Shown piece after piece: positions 9,839-20,910 of a DNA stretch of 64,000 nucleotides. Source of the DNA: Fibrobacter sp. (lineage in GTDB: Bacteria > Fibrobacterota > Chitinivibrionia > Chitinivibrionales > Chitinispirillaceae); contig JAAYPC010000079.1 in NCBI GenBank assembly GCA_012519985.1, positions 1 through 64,000 of the forward strand, read 5' to 3'. The notes under the pieces are model-generated. The model made no database searches and was not told the origin of the DNA. It saw only the letters and a program-made list of their open reading frames with translations. Numbering within the stretch: the first letter of the stretch is position 1; every line of letters begins with the position of its first letter. The translations under genes and the position numbers were made by a program.

Positions 9839-10570
9839 TCAGAACACGTTGATATCTATCTGATAAGTCACTGTTGGTTTGAACTCCTTACGGTCATTAT
9901 AAACATCGTATCCCAGTATCATTCCTACATTTGGAGCGAATTTCCAGGAAGCTCCTATGTTGAGGGCACCGTAGCTGCTTTTCCCACTCTGGAAGTCGAT
10001 ACATAGCCATAACTTATCTGATACCTCGCTCATCACCCTGTCCCATGAAAGCATCACACCTGCATCGGATTTACCAAACAGAAGCTCAGCATTATCATTA
10101 CCTACACCACCTTTGAATCCTCCCACGCTAAATCTGCCCAGTTTCCAGATGCTTCTGGAGACTAAACCGTAAATGATGTTATAGGTGGTAAAATCCTTTC
10201 TGGTTCCGAAATCATATCCGCCAATCGCAACTGCAGGCATATATTTAAAAAATGCGTCTTCAGGCAATCCGATTTTTGCATTAAAATAGAGTGGATCTTT
10301 ATGATTTCCGCTCCCATCCCTATAATCAATACCTACCTCCATGGCGACTTTTGAAAAAGGCAGCACACCTACAGTTATACCACCATTACTCATGATACCC
10401 TCTGTTTCACCACTAGCTGTTCCGATATATGCGTCCCATCCTATATTCAGTTGTTTGTAAGACTGGACATCTGTAGATGGTATCCATATCTGGGTGGAGG
10501 GAGTGGCAGAGATTTCCAGAGAAAATGAGACCATAATAAGTGCAATACAGGCAGTAAACAGTTTGCGCAT
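9839..10570 (-). CDS. Predicted secreted/outer-membrane beta-barrel protein
   Basis: Signal peptide MRKLFTACIALIMVSFSLEISA from ATG at 10570; alternating beta pattern; terminal strand YQIDINVF. Confidence 0.65.
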   Translation of the reverse strand: MRKLFTACIALIMVSFSLEISATPSTQIWIPSTDVQSYKQLNIGWDAYIGTASGETEGIMSNGGITVGVLPFSKVAMEVGIDYRDGSGNHKDPLYFNAKIGLPEDAFFKYMPAVAIGGYDFGTRKDFTTYNIIYGLVSRSIWKLGRFSVGGFKGGVGNDNAELLFGKSDAGVMLSWDRVMSEVSDKLWLCIDFQSGKSSYGALNIGASWKFAPNVGMILGYDVYNDRKEFKPTVTYQIDINVF

Positions 10571-10995
10571 ACAAATCTCCTTTAATAAGGTAAACGTTCC
10601 TCTGCATTTGTATTTGCATAATGCAGTCAGATTCAAAGGTAATAGCATTTATTTGAAAACTGAAAAATCACTAAATAGCAAGCTGCTTGCCTATAGACAG
10701 ACTTCTGAATTTCTAAATCTCATCTATGCTCTTTTTGTCAAAATTTGTTTCGGATCTTATGGGATGATAGTGATTTCTGATAATTGTTAACCGATCCCTT
10801 GTGCAAATTTTCGGGAGTACTAATCCCGGATGTCATTACGTAATGAGTATTCTGCAATGAATGTGCCGGAACGAGGAGGTATTAAAAAACAGGTTAATGG
10901 ACACGTTTTTATGTTTTATTTATCTACCATCCCACAGGGTTTCAGAAAATATTTGGTATCAGTTTTTTCGTATGGGATGGCAGTGGCTTTATTTG

Positions 10996-11919
10996 TTACA
11001 CTGGTCTTACCAGAATAATAAAAATCCACATTAATGCAAAACTAATAATCATGGTAAGATTGGCAATGGTGCCTGCGATTCTGGTGTCATATTCAAATTC
11101 AACTGAATAGGGGATAACCGCAATCCCTGCAGGTAATATCAGGCTTAAAAAAAGCACCATCCGGTATAAATGTGAAAATGGAAGCAACAGGTAAAGAAGC
11201 AAACCTACTGCTAAGCCTGCCGCGTATCTTAATACCAGGACTCTGGTGATGAGTTTCCAGGGGGATGACTCGAAATGAAAATCAAATGTCAAACCAAGGA
11301 CAACCAGCGCCATTCCAGTGTTAGCCTGGGCCAGGACTTCCAGTACATCAGAAGGAAAACCTGATAAACGGACTCCAGTAAGATTCAGGACAATTGCAAT
11401 CAGATAGCTCATGAAAGGAATGGAAGTGCCAAAAAGGATGAATATCTCTTTAAAGGTCAGTTTTCGCCCGGCTCTATTTCCTGAATAGATAAACCCCATG
11501 AAATAACTCAGGCCAAACACCACAAATGCATTTCCAAAATCGAACATAGCGATGGCAGACAGCCCAGAAGCACCGAACAGTCCATAAATTATGGGATAAG
11601 CAAAGAGACCCACATTGAATCCCACCGAGCACATCCGTGAGATTCCTTTATCCTTGTCAATCTCGTTTTTAAATAGAAAACCTGATAAAACCGAAACTCC
11701 AAGGGAGTGAAAAAGGCAGATCAGGGGAGCCAGAAAAAGAGAAAAATCGAGTTCGATGTTGCTTACTGTCTGAAGAATCAATGCAGGAAGAGTGATATTA
11801 AATATTATTCGTGACAGAGCTTTTCCATGCTCGATTGTGAGCACACCTGCTTTCTTGAGCAGAAAGCCAATGGCAACCACTGACAGTGTCTTTAAAAAGA
11901 TGAAATTAAAATCGCTCAT
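10996..11919 (-). CDS. AEC family (auxin efflux carrier-like) permease
   Basis: 307-aa multi-TM: KKAGVLTIEHGKALSRIIFNITLPALILQTVSNIEL; C-terminal LPAGIAVIPYSVEFEYD. Confidence 0.85.
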   Translation of the reverse strand: MSDFNFIFLKTLSVVAIGFLLKKAGVLTIEHGKALSRIIFNITLPALILQTVSNIELDFSLFLAPLICLFHSLGVSVLSGFLFKNEIDKDKGISRMCSVGFNVGLFAYPIIYGLFGASGLSAIAMFDFGNAFVVFGLSYFMGFIYSGNRAGRKLTFKEIFILFGTSIPFMSYLIAIVLNLTGVRLSGFPSDVLEVLAQANTGMALVVLGLTFDFHFESSPWKLITRVLVLRYAAGLAVGLLLYLLLPFSHLYRMVLFLSLILPAGIAVIPYSVEFEYDTRIAGTIANLTMIISFALMWIFIILVRPV

Positions 11920-12020
11920 TTATTTTCTACTCGCCAGAGCAGGGTTAATATCCTGGATTTTGTGTAAAATACATTATGTTCAGGATCTTTAATTTTGCTC
12001 GGGCGAGAGATCTGCTGGTA

Positions 12021-14687
12021 TTACATCTGTAAAATAAGTGAACGGACATGTTCAGCCATATCATCTGGAATGGAGTTGTGCTTAAGCACTCCTGATTTGA
12101 CAAGCCCGGACCAGGTCAGCGGTTTTCCGAAAATCACTCCTTTTGAGCCCTTGCTGACTTTATCTGAACTAAGGTGTGCTGGGCTGACAATCTTCACAGG
12201 TACAATGGATGCGCCTGTTTCACGCGCCAATAAACCGATTCCGGATTTAAACCGGCCAACGTTTCCGTTTCTGTTCATGGAGCCTTCAGGAAAAACTATC
12301 AGATGCCTCTTGTTGCGGATAACTGACAGGTAAATTTTAAGCAGCTCGATGGGATCATCGGATTTCTCCGGTTTAATCATATTGCTGCGATGCAAAACAT
12401 AGGAGATAGCAGGATAAGCACTGGATTCTTTATCACTAATGAAGTAGGTGTTGTTTTTCAGCGAAGATGGCAGTGAATTGAGGATCCAGATGACATCATT
12501 GGCATGCGCATGGTTAGCTGCAAAAATCATGGACTTTGAGTCATCTCTTAAATGCTCTGTTCCACTTTTTTTAATGTTGAAAACCGTACCATAGAGTCTG
12601 GAGATAAGCGGTCCTGTAAAATTGTTCTCAACTGGAAATTTTAACAGGTGGAGATCATCGGAAAGAATCCTTTCCTTAAGTCCTATAACTCTCTCAACAG
12701 TTGGATTATGACTTGTTATATGCTCTCTAACCAGGGTGACCAGATCGCCTACCGATTCCATCTTGTCAAAAACATCCTCAGAAATCCTGATGGAAAAGTG
12801 ACGTTCGATCTGGGTAAGGAGTTCAATTTTTTTGAGTGAATCCAATCCCAGGTCGATTTCCAGATGAGTTCTGGGATTAATGATACGGGGGTCAGTTTTG
12901 GGTGAAATAAGAATGATACTGCTGATTACTCCGGTATACTCAGCCGTTTCCATCAGGGCCATCTCCATCACAGAGAGCTGATCCTCTGGGAGCTCACGGT
13001 TTGCAGATTTTCGTCTGATAGAGTTGTAAATTTTTTTCAGTTCCACTTTTTTAAGCTTGCGCGTAGTGGTTCTGGGCAGAGGAGTGTAGAGGGTGACAAA
13101 GTCGTTGATTCTTCTGTAGACCGGAAGGCTTTTTCCCATCCTCAGTAATTCTTCATAAATAATATCGGTAGCCTGTGTAACAGTATGATTTTTACGAATC
13201 TCCTTTGAGGGTACAATTGCAGCAGCAACGATTTCTGCGCCTTTCTGCTTGACCCCAAACACCCCGATCTCTTCTATAAGTGGAGATGTGCCGTAATAAT
13301 CTTCCAACTCATCCGGATAGACATTTTTTCCAGTATCAAGAACGATCATATCCTTTTTTCTTCCTGATATATACAGGAAATTATCCTTATCCAGACGTCC
13401 CAGATCACCTGTGTGAAACCATCCCTGATCATCGAAAACCTGAGATGTCAATTCTTTGTTTTTGTAGTACCCTTTGAAAACACAACTCCCCCGCAAACAT
13501 ATTTCACCGATTCCGTATTCGTCCGGATCGGCGATTTTGATTTCATTCTCAGGAAGTGCTGGCCCCACAGATCCAAACCGCGGATCTTCATCGGGACAAA
13601 CAGTAATAGGACCGTAAGTTTCGGTAAGTCCGTATCCCTCCAGTATGTTAAAACCCAGGTGGCGAAATCCGTTCCAGTATTTTTTGTTCAGCGCTGCACC
13701 ACCGGATATAATCAACCGGAGCTTACCTCCAAACCCTTTATGAACACTGGAGAAAAGACCACGACGAAACCGGTTTCCAAGAGTATCTCCTGCAGTTGCA
13801 GAGATAGCCTTTAAACCGGCAAAGGCCGTATTTACAATCGGTCCCTTCTTTTTAACGTTATGCATGATACTTTCGTAAAAGAGTGCAATCATCTTGGGTA
13901 CTACAGGGAGGATAGTAACCTCTTTTTCTCTGAGTGCTTCAAGGATCAGTGGTCCTTTTATATACGGCACAATTACCAGATCGAGTCCGGAGGTCAAAGC
14001 TGCAGCAATGCAGGCAGCGGAACCGAAAACGTGATGAAGAGGAAGAACTGCACACATAGTATCGTGGACCCCTGCTCTCATTCGGGGAATACCATGCACG
14101 CTTATGGCGGTAAAATTCTTCTGGGTTAAAACCACTCCTTTTGCTTTTCCAGTGGTTCCTGAAGTGAAAATGATAACCATTGGATCATCAGGGTTGAAAA
14201 CCGATAAAAAAGCATCTTTCTCTTCATTACCTGTTTTAAGAAATTCCTCAAAAGTAGGTTCTTTATCATCTGCTCTGCTTTCCAGAAGTACTATTTTTTC
14301 CAGGTGCTGATATTTCTGTTTCAAAGTTCTGAAAAGATTTAAAAATACTCTGGAGCAGAATACCACCTTTGCTTCGGTGATAGACAGTATAGACTCGATC
14401 TCCGATGGAGGAATGCCGGGATCTACCGGAACAGTGCAGGCACCGGTAAGCATGATTGCATTGTAGGCGATGATCCATTCTGGAGAATTTTCCCCGATAA
14501 CTATGGCGTTGGTACCTTTTTTAAGGCCCAGTTTTTTAAGAGCAGAACTTAGTCGATTCAGATCTTTATGAAAATCAGAGTAACTCCAACTCAGATATTT
14601 TCCATCACGCTTTATATGTAGACAGGGACGGTGGGCATGTGTTAAAACTGATTGATGCAATAGTTTAGCATAGACATGTTCGTTCAT
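12021..14687 (-). CDS. Fusion: AMP-binding acyl-CoA/ACP ligase + acyl carrier protein domain + PlsC-type 1-acylglycerol-3-phosphate acyltransferase
   Basis: IFTSGTTGKAKGVVLTQKN (AMP-binding P-loop), GYGLTETYGP, HTGDLGRLD; ACP motif LGLDSLKKIELL; PlsC NHAHAND (HX4D) and FPEGSMNRNG. Confidence 0.9.
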   Translation of the reverse strand: MNEHVYAKLLHQSVLTHAHRPCLHIKRDGKYLSWSYSDFHKDLNRLSSALKKLGLKKGTNAIVIGENSPEWIIAYNAIMLTGACTVPVDPGIPPSEIESILSITEAKVVFCSRVFLNLFRTLKQKYQHLEKIVLLESRADDKEPTFEEFLKTGNEEKDAFLSVFNPDDPMVIIFTSGTTGKAKGVVLTQKNFTAISVHGIPRMRAGVHDTMCAVLPLHHVFGSAACIAAALTSGLDLVIVPYIKGPLILEALREKEVTILPVVPKMIALFYESIMHNVKKKGPIVNTAFAGLKAISATAGDTLGNRFRRGLFSSVHKGFGGKLRLIISGGAALNKKYWNGFRHLGFNILEGYGLTETYGPITVCPDEDPRFGSVGPALPENEIKIADPDEYGIGEICLRGSCVFKGYYKNKELTSQVFDDQGWFHTGDLGRLDKDNFLYISGRKKDMIVLDTGKNVYPDELEDYYGTSPLIEEIGVFGVKQKGAEIVAAAIVPSKEIRKNHTVTQATDIIYEELLRMGKSLPVYRRINDFVTLYTPLPRTTTRKLKKVELKKIYNSIRRKSANRELPEDQLSVMEMALMETAEYTGVISSIILISPKTDPRIINPRTHLEIDLGLDSLKKIELLTQIERHFSIRISEDVFDKMESVGDLVTLVREHITSHNPTVERVIGLKERILSDDLHLLKFPVENNFTGPLISRLYGTVFNIKKSGTEHLRDDSKSMIFAANHAHANDVIWILNSLPSSLKNNTYFISDKESSAYPAISYVLHRSNMIKPEKSDDPIELLKIYLSVIRNKRHLIVFPEGSMNRNGNVGRFKSGIGLLARETGASIVPVKIVSPAHLSSDKVSKGSKGVIFGKPLTWSGLVKSGVLKHNSIPDDMAEHVRSLILQM

Positions 14688-15135
14688 AGTACCTCATTTA
14701 ATGCTGCTCAACCAGAATAATTCCAATTTTTCTGGTTAAAAAAACAATAAATATAATCACTTGAATATGAATCAGATGATTTTTTAGTGATGTGAATATG
14801 AAGTCGCTCCATAAAAAACGCCAAATTAACAGGTTATAAGGCTCCGGTTCTTCGTTTAGATCTTCTATTCAGATTTCTTCTGATCAGATACTGTTTTGAT
14901 ATTAATTCTAATTCTTTTCATATTTGATATTATAACGTTTACCTGATTAGTTACATTCCAATTTTTAAATAAACAAGATCCAGTCCATTTTTAGTGATCA
15001 GGAGGCTTTAGAAAATACGTTCATGATCAATGATTATTACACGTCAGGTCTTGCATTAGAATTCTCTGGAAAGGATGAGGTTTATAAAAAATTGCATTTA
15101 TTCTGGATAATCATTAGTGCTATGTTGCAGATGTT

Positions 15136-16350
15136 CTAAGATTTTAGTTCTGTTGTTGAAATTGCAGGGATTTCCTGCTCTGCGGTGAAAAACAGGAGTC
15201 CGCTGAAGGCTGCAACCGAGAATAGAAACGCTACCAGCCAAAACCTTGAAAAATCTATCTGATTGAGAGTATTTGCTGAGGTTAAATCTGCAATGGCGCC
15301 GGCAAGAAGGTTCCCTGCAAATGACCCAATACCCCCGATCATGGAAAACAATTGATGAGCTCCAGCTCGAGAATATTTATCACACCTGGTATCCAGAAAC
15401 ATGGTAAGTGGAATGAAAAAGTAGGAATAGGTGAACCCATGAAAGCTTATGCCCAGATAAAGCAGGTTCCGATCTCCAGTTAAAAAAATTAAAAAGCGAC
15501 TGATTTCAAAAAAAGCTCCTATTAATAATGTCTTTTTCAAGCCAAACTTTTTTAACATCAGCCCCAGTACCCCCAGGCCTATGATCTCAGGAATCTGTCC
15601 AAAGCTAAGCACTGGCAGGATTTGCCGGTCCGAAAATCCAAGAGTTTTTAAGAAAGGTGCAGCACCAAACATGTAGAAACGGTCTGCAAAAGTAATCAGG
15701 ATACTTATCAGAGAAAAGATAAGTATCTCCGGTTGCAGCACGACTTTTATGGAATCTCTGGGGAATAATGTTATCTTAGCCTGCTTATCCAGTTTTAAAC
15801 CAACCGGCAAGGTTGTCGCATAAACGGAAATGATAACTGAGGAGAAAGCAGAGAGCGCGAGTGCACTGCGCAAGGTCTCTGAAGTTTCTTTGCCAGACCA
15901 TAAATACCTGAAAACCCATGCTGCCATAAACCAGCCGATAGTTCCCCACAGACGGATCCCACCAAACTTTTTTACCGCTTCAGGAGCATGATGAAAAGAG
16001 ATAGCAGTTGTAAGGGCCATGGCAGGTCCGGTAATCAGGCTATAAAGCAGGTAAAAAAAGAGTACAGGATAAAATTCTCTCTGATGATATAGAGCTGTCA
16101 TTGCGGCTGCACCTGCAATATTACAACAAATTAACAGCCTTTCTGCACTGATAAGACGGTCTGCAATAAAAGAAGAGATTAGCGGAGCAAAAAATGCTGG
16201 AATTGCAGACATTGCCAGAACGATACCGCTTTGTGCACCGGAAAAGTGAAGGCAATCTTTCATGTAAAGGCTAAAGATCGGCATGGTGCAACCGAATACA
16301 AAGAACTGAAGAAACATCATTGTGGACAGGCGAATGTATTTGAAGCGCAT
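15136..16350 (-). CDS. MFS transporter (MFS_1-like / nucleoside-H+ symporter-type)
   Basis: 404 aa, about 12 TM: FFVFGCTMPIFSLYMKDCLHFSGAQSGIVLAMSAIPAFFAPLISSFIADR, KKFGGIRLWGTIGWF. Confidence 0.8.
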   Translation of the reverse strand: MRFKYIRLSTMMFLQFFVFGCTMPIFSLYMKDCLHFSGAQSGIVLAMSAIPAFFAPLISSFIADRLISAERLLICCNIAGAAAMTALYHQREFYPVLFFYLLYSLITGPAMALTTAISFHHAPEAVKKFGGIRLWGTIGWFMAAWVFRYLWSGKETSETLRSALALSAFSSVIISVYATTLPVGLKLDKQAKITLFPRDSIKVVLQPEILIFSLISILITFADRFYMFGAAPFLKTLGFSDRQILPVLSFGQIPEIIGLGVLGLMLKKFGLKKTLLIGAFFEISRFLIFLTGDRNLLYLGISFHGFTYSYFFIPLTMFLDTRCDKYSRAGAHQLFSMIGGIGSFAGNLLAGAIADLTSANTLNQIDFSRFWLVAFLFSVAAFSGLLFFTAEQEIPAISTTELKS

Positions 16351-16480
16351 AGTATCGGTTTCACAAGGTGAATAAGTGAAACCTCAGTATACTTTCTGAA
16401 TCAGTGGCTGTGCAAATCTCAAAATGTACAGTGAAAGAGAAAGTCTGTTAAGTTTAGAATCAGAATGCGCGAAAAATGAA

Positions 16481-17071
16481 TTATCGGTTTAATGTTTTCC
16501 AGATTTCTTTAAGAGCAGAGGATAAAATATCTCTGGTTATACTTTCGGCATAATTACTGGTGTCCAGAGCTGTTTGAGAGTTTTCACTGTCCACTACAAA
16601 CTTAAGGACTCTGGTGGTGTCAAATGGATCGACCTGAGTGACTTCCAGTTTGATTTTAGCGTTTATAGTCTGAGTCAGAAAAGAGCTTTTTTCTATAAGA
16701 TAAAAATCGAGGATTTTAACCCTTATAAGGAAATCAGCAGCACTGGCATCGAGACTTACTACCTTTTTATCGGAAAACAGGTTAAATAGTGAGTTTCTGA
16801 AGACTTTTTCCAGGGAAGGGGAGCAGATAACAGGTGCCTTGGTTTTAATTCCTGTACGGGTATAACCGATTATTCCGGAGTCCTGCCCTGTGACCAGATT
16901 TTCCACAGAGCCTACAAACCACCTTTTGGCGTTGGGAAAAGAGGGGAAAGAGTCAAAGCTACTCACAGTGGGATTTATAATGTACCTGTCTTTTTTTGTT
17001 CCTGCAGACAGAATACCAGGAACAAGAATTATACAGAAGAATACGGAAAGAAAATTTTTGATAAACACCAT
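16481..17071 (-). CDS. Hypothetical secreted protein
   Basis: Signal peptide-like N-terminus; soluble alpha/beta sequence resembling envelope proteins of the YajG/CsgG-type fold (weak). Confidence 0.55.
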   Translation of the reverse strand: MVFIKNFLSVFFCIILVPGILSAGTKKDRYIINPTVSSFDSFPSFPNAKRWFVGSVENLVTGQDSGIIGYTRTGIKTKAPVICSPSLEKVFRNSLFNLFSDKKVVSLDASAADFLIRVKILDFYLIEKSSFLTQTINAKIKLEVTQVDPFDTTRVLKFVVDSENSQTALDTSNYAESITRDILSSALKEIWKTLNR

Positions 17072-17194
17072 TTTTTTGGATACTCCCGGATATGATCTGG
17101 TCTTGAAGTAAAAGTAGCAATTCTCTTACAACTAAAGCAAATCTAAGGCCTGTATGGGGGAGAATTAAACTTCGGAAACACAGCAGCAATTTTT

Positions 17195-17974
17195 TTAACC
17201 TACAATTTTTTTTGACTCTTCCCAATAAATATCCATCTGCTCAAGAGTGGAGTTATGGATATCATTCCCACTCTCTCTGAATTTGTCTTCGATATATTTA
17301 AATCGGCGGATAAATTTTCGGGTGGTATTTCTGAGTGCATCTTCAGCACTGATATTATGATGGCGGGCCACATTTACCAGGGCAAAAATGATGTCACCTA
17401 ATTCCTCGAAGGCATGCTCGTGTTTGCCGCTTAAAAGTGCTTCTCTGAATTCTTTAATCTCTTCATCAACCTTGTCAAATGCAGCACTGGAATCATTCCA
17501 GTCAAAGCCTACTCTGGCTACTCTTCGTTGCACTTTTTCTGCTCTGAAAAGTGCTGGCAGTGCCTCTGGAATGTCATCTACAATATATTTGCGGTGTTCT
17601 TTGCCTTTTTCACTCTTTTTAATGTTTTCCCAGTTAGAGATTACTTCGTTAGTAGAGGAAACTTCAACAGAGCCAAAAACGTGTGGGTGACGTCTGATGA
17701 GTTTGTCGGAAATATCTCTGGCGACATCATTAAAATCGAACTTTTTTTGTTCACTGGCCATTTGGGTATGAAGAACGATCTGAAGAAGCAGATCCCCCAA
17801 TTCTTCTTTCATATGCTCGTAATCGTTCTGTTCTACGGTTTCGAAGAACTCATAGAGTTCATCTAGAAAGCAACTGAGAATACTGTAATGGGTCTGCTCC
17901 CGGTCCCAGGGACATCCATCGGGGCTTCTTAACTTTCGGACAATATCGATTAAACGTTCAGTCTGGCTATTCAT
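17195..17974 (-). CDS. mazG: Nucleoside triphosphate pyrophosphohydrolase MazG
   Basis: LRSPDGCPWDREQTHYSI...ELGDLLLQIVLHTQMA...RRHPHVFG...ELGDIIFALVNVARH. Confidence 0.92.
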   Translation of the reverse strand: MNSQTERLIDIVRKLRSPDGCPWDREQTHYSILSCFLDELYEFFETVEQNDYEHMKEELGDLLLQIVLHTQMASEQKKFDFNDVARDISDKLIRRHPHVFGSVEVSSTNEVISNWENIKKSEKGKEHRKYIVDDIPEALPALFRAEKVQRRVARVGFDWNDSSAAFDKVDEEIKEFREALLSGKHEHAFEELGDIIFALVNVARHHNISAEDALRNTTRKFIRRFKYIEDKFRESGNDIHNSTLEQMDIYWEESKKIVG

Positions 17975-17989
17975 GTTTGATTATCCTTA

Positions 17990-18598
17990 TCAAATGGTAA
18001 AAATACCCTTACCCTCTCTTATCACAACCGGTGTATCGTCGGTTAGATCCACAATGGTAGATTCGGTGGGTTCATCGATTACACCGGCATCCAGCATGAC
18101 ATCAACATCATTAAGCACCGCAGGGCGGATTTGCTCAGGATCTCCGACCAGGTTGTCTGGAACATTAATCGATGTGTTAGCCAAAGGTTCACCCAGAAGC
18201 TCCACCAGTTCACGGGTTATCCTGCAATCCGGAATACGTATACCCACAGTTTTACGTTTAGGACAGATTTTTTTAGGAACCAGGTTGGTGGCATTAAGAA
18301 TGAAGGTGAAGGGGCCTGGCAGATATCTTTTTAACAGCTTGAAATGAGCATTAGAGATGTGCGCATAATTGGAAACCTGCGAGAAACTGCTGCAGATAAA
18401 AGTGAAAGAGCGCTGTTTATCCTTAGCCAGAAGTCTGCTTATCTTTTCGATAGCTTTTGGGTTGCTGACACAAGCCCCCATTCCATACATGGTATCAGTG
18501 GGGTAGACTGCTATTCCACCTTCATCTCTTAAGATTTTTACTGCAGAATCAAGAAATCTACGCTGAGGATTAACCGGATGAACATTATATATAATCAT
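17990..18598 (-). CDS. L-threonylcarbamoyladenylate synthase (Sua5/YciO/YrdC family)
   Basis: GGIAVYPTDTMYGMGACVSNPKAIEKI, KRKTVGIRIPDCRITRELVELLGEPLANTSIN, STIVDLT. Confidence 0.9.
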   Translation of the reverse strand: MIIYNVHPVNPQRRFLDSAVKILRDEGGIAVYPTDTMYGMGACVSNPKAIEKISRLLAKDKQRSFTFICSSFSQVSNYAHISNAHFKLLKRYLPGPFTFILNATNLVPKKICPKRKTVGIRIPDCRITRELVELLGEPLANTSINVPDNLVGDPEQIRPAVLNDVDVMLDAGVIDEPTESTIVDLTDDTPVVIREGKGIFTI

Positions 18599-19009
18599 AA
18601 TTTTTATTTATCCAATGGTTTATCAGGTTAAAAAGAGAAAAAATTTCCAAAATGGAAAATAATATACAGATAACTTTCTTTTCAGGAAGAATCGGGGGAC
18701 CGTATTTTTGCATCTGCTCGTATTGAGTACGTTTAAAAAAGGTGAAATCGTGCAATTTAAAAGGAGTAAGGGTAGGGTGCAGGGTAGAGTTTTTTTCAGG
18801 TCTGAGTTTTGCAGAAGCGAAATAACAGTTTAGAAAACACCGGATCTGGCGGCAAGCAATGGCTAGAGTATAAAAGTGCATTATAGGTAACCTTTTTTTC
18901 TGCAGAACACTAATATACATCAGGAAGAACCCATATAAATGGTTGACTTCTTTTTTATATAAAGATATCATCTTTAACAGGATACAATCATTAAAACCTA
19001 GGGGTGTAC

Positions 19010-19357
19010 ATGAGTGATGTTGAGAATTTGACTCTTGAAGTTACAGTTAAAAGCAACGAAGAAACTCCACTTATAGAGCTGGTTGGCAGAATAGTGGATG
19101 CCGATGTAAAAAAGTTTCAACGACGCATCGATCAAATATATAAGAAAAAACATCAGCAGATTATTGTTGATCTCAGTCGTGCAACATTTATGGACAGTCA
19201 TGGGTTAGGTACAATCGTGTATTATCATACATTAATGCAGAAAGAGAAAAGGGAGTTGGTCATACTCAATGCCAATCCGGATAAAAGCTCCTATTTATGC
19301 AGGCTCTTTGAGTTGACCAATCTGGATAAGGTGTTAAAAATTGTGGATCATCTATAA
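19010..19357 (+). CDS. STAS-domain anti-sigma factor antagonist-like protein
   Basis: IIVDLSRATFMDSHGLGTIVYYHTLMQ: STAS core with Ser at the usual phospho-site. ATG 19010 (GTG 19004 also in frame). Confidence 0.85.
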   Translation: MSDVENLTLEVTVKSNEETPLIELVGRIVDADVKKFQRRIDQIYKKKHQQIIVDLSRATFMDSHGLGTIVYYHTLMQKEKRELVILNANPDKSSYLCRLFELTNLDKVLKIVDHL

Positions 19358-19358
19358 T

Positions 19359-20585
19359 TTATGCAGTTAGCGCTTCGCCGATACGGACAAGCGCCTTTTC
19401 CACATTTTCTTTCTTGTTAAAAGCACTGATTCTTATATACCCTTCTCCACATCTTCCAAAACCGGCTCCCGGTGTACAAACAACTCCTGCCTCAGAAAGC
19501 AGTTTATCGAAAAACATCCAGGAATCAATTTTCCCATTTATCCAGATGTAGGGAGAATTTTCTCCCCCAGTACATGAATATCCCTTTTCGGTCATTGTTT
19601 TTCGGATCATGCTGGCATTGGTCATATATTGATCGATAATTTCTCTTACCTGGGAAGCACCTTCTTCTGAGTAGATCGCTTCAGCAGCCCTTTGTACTGG
19701 ATAAGAAACGCCGTTAAATTTTGTGCAATGTCTGCGGTTCCACAGCGAGTGCAGCGAATGCTGGTTCCCTTGCGAGTCGTATATCATGCAGCTTTTGGGA
19801 ACGACAGTGTATGCGCATCGGGTTCCGGTAAATCCTGCGGTTTTTGAATAACTTCGGAATTCGACTGCGCATTCGCGAGCGCCCTCTATTTCATAGATAC
19901 TATGGGGGAGCGACAGATCGTAAATAAATGCCTCATAAGCTGCATCAAAAAGGATCAGAGCTTTTTCTTTTCGTGCATAATCGACCCACTGTTTCAGTTG
20001 TGATCTGGTGGCGACTGCTCCTGTTGGGTTGTTGGGGAAACAAAGATAAATCAGGTCAACTTTTTGGGAGGGCAGGGAGGGGATAAAGTCATTATCCTCG
20101 GTGCATTCCAGATAGTATAAACCCGAATATCTGCCATTTTCAAAGGAGCCGGTACGTCCAGCCATTACGTTTGTGTCTACATAAACCGGGTATACCGGAT
20201 CAGGGACAGCTATAGAGAGGTCATTTGAGAAGAGCTCCTGAAAATTACCGGTGTCACATTTGGCTCCATCGCTGACAAATATTTCATCTGCTTCAATATC
20301 GGCATTTCTGGCCTGGAAATCGAACCTGGCAATTTTTTCTCTTAAAAATTCATAACCTTGTTCGGGGCCATATCCCTTAAAGGTTGCATCATTGGCCATG
20401 TCATCGACTGCTTTGTGGAAAGCCTCGATACAGGCTTTTGGAAGGGCATTGGTGACATCACCGATTCCAAGGCGGATAATTTCTTTGGAAGGGTTTTGCT
20501 TTTGAAATGCATTGACTCTTTTTGCGATTTCAGAAAATAGATAGGATGAATTTAGTTTGAGGTAGTGTTCATTCAATCGAATCAT
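19359..20585 (-). CDS. dapL: LL-diaminopimelate aminotransferase
   Basis: Start set at [24 protein letters not shown] (20585). [71 protein letters not shown]. Confidence 0.92.
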   Translation of the reverse strand: MIRLNEHYLKLNSSYLFSEIAKRVNAFQKQNPSKEIIRLGIGDVTNALPKACIEAFHKAVDDMANDATFKGYGPEQGYEFLREKIARFDFQARNADIEADEIFVSDGAKCDTGNFQELFSNDLSIAVPDPVYPVYVDTNVMAGRTGSFENGRYSGLYYLECTEDNDFIPSLPSQKVDLIYLCFPNNPTGAVATRSQLKQWVDYARKEKALILFDAAYEAFIYDLSLPHSIYEIEGARECAVEFRSYSKTAGFTGTRCAYTVVPKSCMIYDSQGNQHSLHSLWNRRHCTKFNGVSYPVQRAAEAIYSEEGASQVREIIDQYMTNASMIRKTMTEKGYSCTGGENSPYIWINGKIDSWMFFDKLLSEAGVVCTPGAGFGRCGEGYIRISAFNKKENVEKALVRIGEALTA

Positions 20586-20910
20586 ATTTTTAATTCCTTC
20601 CATATAGGGTTTAGAGGTTGTAGGGTATGATAATTCAAAGACAGGGGGGAAGTCAAGAGGAGATGTTTGGGATGATATTTTGGACGGACTCTCTTCTTTT
20701 GGGACCTGATATAGGGGAGGTTTCGTGGACACGAGTTAAGCCACGAAAAAATTATCAATGTTAAAACTTTTAATGTTAGAACTTTTTTCGAATTCTTCAG
20801 AATTCCAGATAACAAATACTTGAATGTAGCCACTCGGCCCACAAAACATTTCGGAATTCAAGTGACCTTAAGTGAAGCTATTATCAGTCATCACACAGAT
20901 AGTTATTTCC

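Noticed and set aside
18585-18971. 128-aa - strand ORF upstream of the Sua5-like gene
   Set aside because: Low-complexity, no domain, no convincing RBS; probably 5' non-coding sequence.
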